The notes below the pieces were generated by a model. That model did not search any database. It saw only the letters and a program-made list of their open reading frames with translations, and was not told the DNA's origin. Below, piece after piece: positions 1 through 5,907 of a DNA stretch of 8,729 nucleotides. The translations under genes and the position numbers were made by a program. This DNA is from JBLHGU01 sp047615875 (lineage in GTDB: Bacteria; Pseudomonadota; Gammaproteobacteria; Arenicellales; CAJQKF01), in the NCBI GenBank assembly GCA_047615875.1, contig JBLHGU010000216.1:1-8729 (forward strand), given 5' to 3'. The first letter of the stretch is position 1. The number at the start of each line of letters is the position of its first letter.

Positions 1-657
1 ATTCGGTTGCTTGGCCTTTTCAGCCTGTTCACAACGTCGTTTGATACTGGTGTGACCTGAGTCAGTTAGGCTATCCGCTAGTCCGGCTCTTATCGGGTTC
101 AAGTCCACGTAAGCGGAACAAGCTGCTAGTGCTTTTTCATCAAGCAATGCCTGGCTGGAAAAACGACCTTCCCAGAAGCGTCCAGTGCAATCGTCTTCCC
201 GATTCGCCATACGCGCTATGCCTTCGTTGACGATTCGCATAAACCAACTGATATCCATTAAACGCTCACGCCAGAGCGCTATGGAGGCATTAAGACTGGC
301 TTGTTCTGCCGCCGTGAGTGACTCACCTTTGGCAAAGCGTTGACTATAAGGTGTGCCACTAAACAACAGATGCCAGCGTTCGATCACATCTAGTGCAGCC
401 CAGTCATCAGCCTGAGATTGGTCGATGAATAGAACCACATGATAGTGGTTATGCATCACTGAATAAGCAACCAAATCGATAGCAAATACAGTAGCTAGTT
501 CGAGTAGTTTATCTTCAATCCATTGTCGTCAATGCGCGAACGATTGGCCGGTTAATGCATCTTTACCACACAGAAATGCACGGCGAACACAACGTGAGCT
601 GCAATGGTAATATGGGGTAGCGTCGAGAGAAACCAGTGTCTTGTCTAGCCTTGGCAT
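1..657 (-). pseudogene. Y1/REP-associated (RAYT-like) transposase, in-frame stop, cut by window edge
   Basis: Reading down from the ATG at 657 gives 219 codons to the window edge with one interruption, a TGA at 529-531 (codon 43). The following CGA CAA TGG continues the same frame, so a single CGA-to-TGA change is the simplest explanation. The N-terminus MPRLDKTLVSLDATPYYHC and the later blocks MHNHYHVVL (residues 68-76, HUH pair H71/H73), RFWEGRF (160-166) and AYVDLNPIRAG (182-192) are typical of the Y1_Tnp/REP-associated transposase family found as single copies in gammaproteobacteria. These proteins cut and join single-stranded DNA next to hairpins. No tyrosine lies between residues 105 and 182, although related proteins carry the nucleophile about 15 residues before WEGRF. 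No clear ribosome binding site precedes the ATG. Internal restart at Met68 would leave the HUH motif but lose the first strand of the fold. The family call is firm; whether it is dead or a sequencing error is open. Confidence 0.85.
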
Positions 658-685
658 CACAGTATTCTTTGCGAATTTGGGATCT

Positions 686-715
686 GACAACATCAACATC
701 CAATGTTAATGTGTC
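686..715. repeat. imperfect hairpin upstream of the transposase gene
   Basis: GACA-a-CAT-c-AACAT pairs with ATGTT-a-ATG-TGTC around a three-base loop (700-702). This gives twelve base pairs with one bulged A (690) and one mismatch (694/708). It ends 29 bases upstream of the transposase ATG. HUH transposases recognise bulged or mismatched hairpins at element ends, so it could be a remnant substrate. It is followed on the plus strand by a T-rich run (aattttatttta), so it also resembles a weak plus-strand terminator, although no plus-strand gene is seen to end here. On the minus strand it contains TTGACA (717-712), a good -35 match with no convincing -10. Confidence 0.4.
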
Positions 716-803
716 AATTTTATTTTATGGGCGTCTGATTTCTCTTTATATCTCTACAGCTCTAAGACAACTTACACCTTAGGAATGATGGCGGCCAATA
801 TCA

Positions 804-1913
804 TCAAAATAATTCCAAACCGTTTACATAAGATTCATATGCCAACCAATAAAACACCAAATAACCCACGATAAACAGACCTGACACCGCCCGTCGGAAC
901 CTTGGTGACTGAAACTCGATCCGCCCTATTTTTATTTCTTCAGCCCACGCAAACACGAGAAAGAGTTGGGTGAGAACCAAAATCATCTGCACGACTAACA
1001 CTAAATCAAATAAGGTCAAATATCCAACTTTGGCAACAGCGGACGAAGAAGCAAGGAACAGCGAGAATGTGGAGAACAAGATAACGCTACTCATGCGTAT
1101 TGCGCGGTCACTGTGAGACAACGCATATGCTAAGCAAGAAATTAGATAAATCAGCAGCGCAGGCACTAAAAATTTGAGGACGTAGAACGTTGACTGGCGC
1201 TCAATTTTCCAACTTGTTTCAATCACGGGATAGGTTCCTGCCTCGTTAAATCGAGAGCGCAGACTTGAGCGTTCTGGCGACCATTCGGCGACAAACGATC
1301 CATAATCTTCGTGAAGATCAACTTCAATTCCAGCGAGGTTAAAGCCCTTTTCTTCCGTATAGAATTCGAAGTTTACGTCTACATTTTGCTTGTCAAAGGG
1401 AAACGAGCGAAGATCGAATTTTTGGGTCGTATCTCCCCGAAATGAAATATGAAAGACGGCCCAATCGTCTCCCTGAATATGCAACCATTCCGGTTTTTCC
1501 GCAAAAGAGACAAAATTCAAGGGCCGGAGGTCAAACGCTGACAGCTTCACACTGGACGAGGATAATGGGTACCAACAATCTAGAACTCCTCGAATACCAT
1601 GACCGAGATCGATACCGATCTCAAGATCACCACTGACCTTTACGCTGTTATTCTGTGTGTTGACGTCGGTAGGCGTGCGAGACTGCATATAAAATTCCAA
1701 CTCAACAGGTTCATCGACGTCGAAAGCGTTAGCCACCATTGCGTTGAGATTAATTTCATTTGTTCTGATTTTTTCGAAAAATGCTTCGCATTTTCCAGCC
1801 GCATTAGCCGAACCAGCACCCCACACAGGGAGTACCAAAATTGATATAAACATCACTGTTGCGCTGCAGGCGACAATCATCTTGCGACTGGTTTTCAAGA
1901 AATAACGGTGCAA
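804..1913 (-). CDS. pentameric ligand-gated ion channel (bacterial Cys-loop receptor homologue, GLIC/ELIC type)
   Basis: This is a predicted inner-membrane channel subunit that would form a pentamer gated by a periplasmic ligand or protons. Numbering starts from the TTG at 1913. A hydrophobic signal peptide (about 12-32) ends near an Ala-Asn-Ala cleavage site at 36-38. A periplasmic beta-rich domain of about 200 residues carries the hallmark FDLRSFPFDKQ (166-176; FPFD 171-174). Four membrane helices follow: M1 about 242-264 with the conserved proline P251, M2 about 274-294, a short linker, M3 about 299-324, and M4 about 341-362. Length and order match bacterial members, which also lack the long M3-M4 loop of animal receptors. 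The cysteine pair flanking FPFD in animal receptors is absent; the mature domain has only C42 and C113. The motif S268-D269-R270 before M2 matches the SER of ELIC as I remember it, suggesting cation selectivity. The TTG at 1913 is preferred because GGAG (1923-1920) sits six bases upstream; the TTG at 1925 and the ATG at 1880 are alternatives. The gene stands alone, with no clear partner. The ligand cannot be read from the sequence. Confidence 0.9.
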   Translation of the reverse strand: MHRYFLKTSRKMIVACSATVMFISILVLPVWGAGSANAAGKCEAFFEKIRTNEINLNAMVANAFDVDEPVELEFYMQSRTPTDVNTQNNSVKVSGDLEIGIDLGHGIRGVLDCWYPLSSSSVKLSAFDLRPLNFVSFAEKPEWLHIQGDDWAVFHISFRGDTTQKFDLRSFPFDKQNVDVNFEFYTEEKGFNLAGIEVDLHEDYGSFVAEWSPERSSLRSRFNEAGTYPVIETSWKIERQSTFYVLKFLVPALLIYLISCLAYALSHSDRAIRMSSVILFSTFSLFLASSSAVAKVGYLTLFDLVLVVQMILVLTQLFLVFAWAEEIKIGRIEFQSPRFRRAVSGLFIVGYLVFYWLAYESYVNGLELF

Positions 1914-1992
1914 TTCAATCTCCAAATTTTTTGTGTACCATAGTCGAATCTAGCGTCCGAACTTATGATTTGATGCTGCGTATCAGGCCGGC

Positions 1993-2021
1993 ATTCTGCG
2001 GTATTGTGGAGTATTTTGCAA
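1993..2021 (-). promoter_or_regulatory. candidate sigma-70 promoter for the ion channel gene
   Basis: On the minus strand TTGCAA (2021-2016, 4/6 match to the -35 consensus) is followed after exactly 17 bases by CAGAAT (1998-1993, 4/6 match to the -10 consensus). Transcription would begin near 1986, giving a leader of about 70 bases before the TTG start at 1913. Both boxes are imperfect, so this is only the best-spaced pair I found upstream of the gene. Confidence 0.3.
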
Positions 2022-2127
2022 AAGAAAGGTATAGCAAACCAACTATTAAGGCCTATATTTACAGGATAAACCAAAAGTGTGAGTGTCTAGGTTATTGTCC
2101 TTTGGATATCCTTTATGGTTTTTATCT

Positions 2128-2141
2128 GGGACTAAAGTCCC
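2128..2141. repeat. REP-like GC palindrome
   Basis: GGGACTAAAGTCCC is a perfect inverted repeat (GGGACT / AGTCCC around AA). It is followed directly by GGCTCCGCC, a second small GGC..GCC symmetry, in otherwise AT-rich intergenic DNA. Palindromes of this style are common as dispersed REP elements in genomes carrying RAYT-type transposases, and one such gene is in this window. There is no T-run after it on either strand, so it is not a standard terminator. Only one copy is visible here, so repeat status is inferred. Confidence 0.35.
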
Positions 2142-2247
2142 GGCTCCGCCTTATTGGCTTAATCCAAGTTGACTCTAGTTTCACCTGAATTTCTACGGGT
2201 TGACGGCGAGGGAATAAATAGCACACCCACACATCAAAACCCCAAAA

Positions 2248-2451
2248 CTACTTATCAGCCTGCCCTTTACGATCACTATGCAACACACCATTCCTCCCCC
2301 AATCGTCATCTTCAAGATCTTGAAAGATAATCATCACGCCTTCGGCAGGGACATCATAGATATCCACAAAAGCCTCTGTTATTTTTTTCATTACTTCTGT
2401 CTTTTGTTTTTTGCTTCGACCAGCAATTTGCTGAATTGTAACGACAGGCAC
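2248..2451 (-). CDS. 4-oxalocrotonate tautomerase family protein
   Basis: This is a 67-residue protein of the small 4-OT family, which move protons between carbon atoms of enol/keto or unsaturated acids using the amino-terminal proline as base. Start MPVVTIQQIAGRSKKQK shows the catalytic proline exposed after Met removal (Pro1) and Arg11 at the usual place. The second catalytic arginine of classical 4-OT (Arg39) is Met here, and the Phe50 position is Trp (DDDWGRNG), so substrate and chemistry may differ from 2-hydroxymuconate tautomerase. The start is GTG at 2451, fixed by a perfect AGGAGG (2464-2459) seven bases upstream. It lies 59 bases downstream of the hydratase gene on the same strand, so it can be the last operon gene, but a TATAAT in the gap could give it separate expression. 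Family call is firm; substrate unknown. Confidence 0.9.
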   Translation of the reverse strand: MPVVTIQQIAGRSKKQKTEVMKKITEAFVDIYDVPAEGVMIIFQDLEDDDWGRNGVLHSDRKGQADK

Positions 2452-2458
2452 GATATCG

Positions 2459-2480
2459 CCTCCTGAAAGTGTAAATTATA
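2459..2480 (-). promoter_or_regulatory. strong ribosome binding site and possible -10 box of the tautomerase gene
   Basis: AGGAGG at 2464-2459 is a full Shine-Dalgarno match with seven bases to the GTG start, which decides that start. Just upstream, TATAAT at 2480-2475 is a perfect -10 hexamer, but no good -35 lies 16 to 18 bases before it (best CTCTTC-like). If used, the leader would be only about 17 bases. The ribosome binding site is secure; the promoter is tentative. Confidence 0.5.
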
Positions 2481-2510
2481 AAAAATGTGCTGCCAGCGAA
2501 GAGTTACCCA

Positions 2511-3377
2511 CTAGCTAATCGTTGCTTCCGCCTCCATCACCAGCGACCCGCTAGCATCCAACGCCCACAAACGTACGTTGTTGTCCTCTAGACACCCTTC
2601 AATTTTAAAAGCACCGGTATCGGTTAACGGTTTTACACCGCGAAACTTAAAGGTATTGACAGTGGCATCTGGCAAATTCTTTCGTAACAAATCCAGTAAG
2701 AGCGCAGCGGTCAATGGGCCATGTACTACTAACCCGTCATAGCCTTCAGTATCGACTGCATAACTTCGATCATAGTGAATCCGATGCGCGTTGAACGTCA
2801 AAGCAGAGAAACGGAACAATAGTGCTGGGTCGGGCTTAATGGTGTGGGACCAGTCTGGTTCAAGTGTGGGTGTTTTATTGGGGGGAACCGTCGAAGTAGA
2901 GGCTTCTCTATAGACGATATCTTGCTCTTCACTGATCGCGAGACGTTCTGTTTTAGAATCGTCTTCGATAACCAATATATCATGTGAAATAGTGACGAAT
3001 ACCAGTTGGCCTGAGCCACCTTGTTTCGATATTACATCTTTAATTGTGGAGACTCGCCGCGTATTGTCACCGATACGAATCGGTGTTTTAAATGCTATAC
3101 GGCTACCTGCCCACATTCTGCGTGGTAGCGGCACGGGTGGTAAAAAGCCCCCTCGTCTGGCATGGCCATCCACGTCGAGTTCGGATGATTTCGGGGTTGG
3201 TAAAAAATACAACCAGTGCCATGGGCTTGGCAATATTTGTCCCTTGGGTTGGAGCGTGTTATCCCAGTCAAGGATAGCTGCCATCGACTGCGCCTGTGTC
3301 GCTGCAATGTTGGCATAACAAACTTCCTGCTTGCCAATCCAATTCTGTAAAGAAGCCTGTAAAGCTAGTGTGTCCAA
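2511..3377 (-). CDS. HTD2/MaoC-type CoA-ester hydratase (mesaconyl-C4-CoA / itaconyl-CoA hydratase-like)
   Basis: This is a 288-residue double-hotdog hydratase. Relatives are mesaconyl-C4-CoA hydratase of the 3-hydroxypropionate bicycle, itaconyl-CoA hydratase, and the FAS1-like/HTD2 dehydratases; they add or remove water at a CoA-linked double bond in the cytoplasm. Diagnostic features are the N-terminal LQNWIGKQE block (10-18), LPSPWHWLYFLP (49-60), GGFLPPVPLPRRMWAG (76-91), and a C-terminal hotdog with RFSALTFNAHRIHYD (189-203), where N196 and H201 occupy the usual catalytic positions, followed by GYDGLVVHGPLTA (212-224). The start is TTG at 3377, supported by AGAGG seven bases upstream and by the conserved N-terminus; Met32 would remove family sequence. 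It overlaps the end of the MmgE/PrpD gene by 13 bases, so the two are probably translationally coupled. With the upstream CoA-transferase it likely hydrates a C5 dicarboxyl-CoA to a citramalyl-CoA-type product; this is inference from context. Confidence 0.88.
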   Translation of the reverse strand: MDTLALQASLQNWIGKQEVCYANIAATQAQSMAAILDWDNTLQPKGQILPSPWHWLYFLPTPKSSELDVDGHARRGGFLPPVPLPRRMWAGSRIAFKTPIRIGDNTRRVSTIKDVISKQGGSGQLVFVTISHDILVIEDDSKTERLAISEEQDIVYREASTSTVPPNKTPTLEPDWSHTIKPDPALLFRFSALTFNAHRIHYDRSYAVDTEGYDGLVVHGPLTAALLLDLLRKNLPDATVNTFKFRGVKPLTDTGAFKIEGCLEDNNVRLWALDASGSLVMEAEATIS

Positions 3378-4720
3378 ATCAATTCCTCTTTACTGGCTCT
3401 ATTTTTAGAGACGCCTTCGAGCTGCCGAAAAACTGTTTTAACAATGTCCGGTAAGCGATTGCCATCATCAGCCATCCCAAGAACTCCGTCTATGACTTGC
3501 TGCGCATCTGCTGTATTAAACCCTGCATGTGCTAGCAGCATGTTCGCTTTGATAATCATGTCTTCATTACTTAGTGCTGACTCTGGGTCGCCTTTGGCTG
3601 CGGTTCGTTTTGTGCAGAGGCTGTCGCCATCTGTCGTCACCACCGTTACTGCGGAACCCCAGGATACCGGATAGTTTGCGGCATAGGGTTCGGCCACCAC
3701 CGAAGTTATTCGCTCGCGTAATTGACTGAGTCGATCACGATTAGCTGCCGAAAAAGAATCAAAAACCACTTCACCAGCATCGAGTGCTGCCGCCACACAG
3801 TGGTAAATGGAAAACTTGGCCGCGTACTCACTGTCGGGTTGCGGTCGGTCGCATACATCCATCGCTGCTTGATAGGTGTCTACCTGTACTGAGGCTATAC
3901 CGCGCCCTGCCAATGCCTGATGCAATTCCAGCGCCGCATCAATTGCGGGGTGAGTATGCCTGCAACAGGGCCAAGGTTTTATCGAGGTTTGAGTGAGTTG
4001 CCAGGGTGCATCTGAGTCGGCGGTGACCTTCTCTGGTTCGGAATCTAAACAGGTTGCCGCAAAGAACCCTTTTGCTCCTTCTAGTATTTTGGGTGGGCCG
4101 GTAAAGTCCAGCTTCGCCAAGTCAGCCGCGACGATGCCAGCTTCGGCTGCGCGCCCAGCATGAAGGTGCTTACTCATCGCGCCGGTTTCCATAAACTCCC
4201 ATAATCCCGATGATTGTGTACCCGCATTGCCTAGCGCATGCATGGCTTGATCGGCATTTAAGTCTAGCAACGTGGCGGCCGCCATGGCAGAACCGAAAGG
4301 CCCACAGGTGGCTGTGTTATGCCATACGCGATAATGAGATGGGCCGACACCGGCACCAACGCGGCACATCGCTTCGAAGCCGTGAAGGATGGCTTTGAGC
4401 ATTTGCCTGCCATTACTTCCCTCGCGTTCAGCCAGCGCAAACACGGCTGGCACTACGACGCAGCCAGGGTGAGTAACCGAGGCTCGGTGCAGATCGTCTG
4501 TTTCTAAAATATGTGTCAAACCGCCAGCAACCAGTGCTTTACGCCCTGCGTCCTGCCCCTGACTAGCGCCCCATTGCAATAATTTTCTACCCGGATCGCT
4601 GTTACTACCCGCTAAGGTATTGGCGATAGCATCCAATGTGAAAACAGCAGCCCGATCCAGATCGCTTTGGCTGATTGGTTTATTGCGGATAATGCGGATT
4701 AGTTGCTGAGTTAATGTCAT
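3365..4720 (-). CDS. MmgE/PrpD family protein (2-methylcitrate dehydratase / cis-aconitate decarboxylase fold)
   Basis: At 451 residues it is full length for the family, which includes 2-methylcitrate dehydratase PrpD, cis-aconitate decarboxylase and several poorly defined hydro-lyases or isomerases of tricarboxylic and dicarboxylic acids. Visible family blocks are ETDDLHRASVTHPG (73-86), VWHNTATCGPFG (132-143, H134), MSKHLHAGRAAEAG (182-195, K184), KPWPCCRHTHPAIDA (248-262, with K248, H255 and H257) and EYAAKFSIYHCVAAAL (298-313). The histidines and lysines that line the active site in structurally known members therefore appear to be kept, and I see no break. ATG at 4720 shares one base with the preceding stop (TAATG), and GAGG stands six bases upstream, so it is coupled to the CoA-transferase gene. 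MmgE/PrpD proteins also occur in itaconate-type clusters, where I know no firmly settled role. The exact reaction cannot be assigned. Confidence 0.9.
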   Translation of the reverse strand: MTLTQQLIRIIRNKPISQSDLDRAAVFTLDAIANTLAGSNSDPGRKLLQWGASQGQDAGRKALVAGGLTHILETDDLHRASVTHPGCVVVPAVFALAEREGSNGRQMLKAILHGFEAMCRVGAGVGPSHYRVWHNTATCGPFGSAMAAATLLDLNADQAMHALGNAGTQSSGLWEFMETGAMSKHLHAGRAAEAGIVAADLAKLDFTGPPKILEGAKGFFAATCLDSEPEKVTADSDAPWQLTQTSIKPWPCCRHTHPAIDAALELHQALAGRGIASVQVDTYQAAMDVCDRPQPDSEYAAKFSIYHCVAAALDAGEVVFDSFSAANRDRLSQLRERITSVVAEPYAANYPVSWGSAVTVVTTDGDSLCTKRTAAKGDPESALSNEDMIIKANMLLAHAGFNTADAQQVIDGVLGMADDGNRLPDIVKTVFRQLEGVSKNRASKEELIWTH

Positions 4721-5907
4721 TACTGACCTCGCTTATCGGTAGCTTTATCCAACTTAAATTCCTCACGAATCTGCTCGCTGTGTTCGCCCACCGCAGGCAC
4801 AGCGTTTAAAGACACTGTTTCATTATGCTTAATAACCGGTGGTGCGACCATTTCTACAGGGCCTGATGGCGTATCCACTTGAGTTCGGCGTAACTGCGGG
4901 TGGGTCGATAAATCGGCGATAGAATTGACTGATCCGAAAGCGATCTTGCCTTTGTTTAAACGTGCTATCAACTTGTCTTTTGTGAGCACAGAAAATACCG
5001 CATTGATCTCGTTGTCCAGCGCGGGGCGATTCTGACAGCGATCAATATTATTCCGGTATAACGGATCGTTTGCTAATTCTGGTCGTTGTAAAACCTGTTC
5101 GCAAAAATCCCGCCATTCACGATTATTCTGGATAGAGATGACGACCTGAGCAGTGCTTTCGTCTCCCGCTTGAGTTCCGTTTTGCGTGGCATTTAGGCAG
5201 TCATAAGCACCATAAGGTGCTATTGATGGATGATTAAGCCCGACGCGTTTAGGGGCGGCACCGGCATAATCTTGGTGCAATAGTGGCACTGCCATCCAGT
5301 CGGCAATCGCGTCAAATAGTGACACTGACAAGCCTTTTCCGACACCGGTTTGCTGGCGCTCAATCAAAGCTTCGAGTATTGCTGAATGTGCATACATGCC
5401 ACAGGCGATATCACAAATAGAAACCCCGACCCGACCGGGCTGTTCCGGCGCACCGGTTACTGACGCCAAACCCGATTCACACTGCACCAGTAAGTCATAG
5501 GCCTTCATGTCTTTATAGGCACCATTTTCACCATAGCCTGAGATATCGACAGTGATTAATTTGGGGTTTATCTCACGCAATATTGTCGAGTCTAGGCCAG
5601 CCCTCGCAGCCGCGCCTGGTGCTAGGTTTTGAATAAATACATCGGCCTCCAGTAATATTTTCATCAGCAGCGCATTATCACTCTCGTCTTTTATGTTGAG
5701 GCAAAGGGATTGCTTGCCCCGGTTTACCCAGACGAAATAAGCGCTTTCACCATTCACGACATTATCGTAGCCACGGGCAAAATCGCCTTCTGCACGTTCC
5801 ACCTTAATCACGCGTGCGCCAGCATCTGCCAGCCGAGATGTACAAAATGGTGCGGCAACGGCCTGTTCCAACGAGACAACCAACAAACCGTCTAGTGGCA
5901 ACGTCAT
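4720..5907 (-). CDS. CaiB/BaiF family (class III) CoA-transferase
   Basis: A 395-residue class III CoA-transferase that moves CoA between carboxylic acids through an aspartyl-CoA anhydride. The N-terminal Rossmann part begins with LDGLLVVSLEQAVAAPFCTS (5-24). RGYDNVVNGESAYFVWVNRGKQ (45-66) and the VFIQNLAPGAAARAGL block (90-105) are typical, and the catalytic aspartate is D138 in KAYDLLVQCESGLASVTG (135-152). The GYD..V.GES.YFVW.NRGK signature recalls the subgroup holding mesaconyl-CoA C1-C4 transferase and itaconate CoA-transferase, which fits the hydratase two genes downstream. The substrate pair is inferred, not proven. ATG at 5907 overlaps the dehydrogenase stop by one base (TGATG) and has no strong ribosome binding site of its own, so translation probably depends on coupling. 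The last 15 residues are charged and look variable. Confidence 0.92.
   Translation of the reverse strand: MTLPLDGLLVVSLEQAVAAPFCTSRLADAGARVIKVERAEGDFARGYDNVVNGESAYFVWVNRGKQSLCLNIKDESDNALLMKILLEADVFIQNLAPGAAARAGLDSTILREINPKLITVDISGYGENGAYKDMKAYDLLVQCESGLASVTGAPEQPGRVGVSICDIACGMYAHSAILEALIERQQTGVGKGLSVSLFDAIADWMAVPLLHQDYAGAAPKRVGLNHPSIAPYGAYDCLNATQNGTQAGDESTAQVVISIQNNREWRDFCEQVLQRPELANDPLYRNNIDRCQNRPALDNEINAVFSVLTKDKLIARLNKGKIAFGSVNSIADLSTHPQLRRTQVDTPSGPVEMVAPPVIKHNETVSLNAVPAVGEHSEQIREEFKLDKATDKRGQ

Larger units (their letters stand above)
1926..2247. other. 322-base intergenic stretch without a recognisable gene
   Basis: This lies between the end of the tautomerase gene and the start of the ion channel gene, both on the minus strand. 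An open plus-strand frame running through it from 1859 to 2188 encodes nothing I recognise and overlaps the channel's signal peptide on the opposite strand, so I do not call it a gene. The stretch holds the candidate channel promoter (1993-2021) and a GC-rich palindrome (2128-2141). No hairpin followed by a T-run marks the end of the catabolic operon. Confidence 0.6.

Noticed and set aside
762..782. CTAAG / CTTAG inverted repeat after the ion channel gene as a terminator
   Set aside because: Only five pairs with an 11-base loop and no T-run on the minus strand.
1859..2188. Plus-strand open frame of 109 codons over the channel gene's 5' end and the gap after it
   Set aside because: No recognisable family, its first third is antisense to the channel's signal peptide, and no ribosome binding site supports its start.
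2478..2494. GCTGGCAGC followed by a T-run between the hydratase and tautomerase genes as a rho-independent terminator
   Set aside because: The stem would be four pairs with a one-base loop, which cannot form; the T-run more likely belongs to the AT-rich region with TATAAT.
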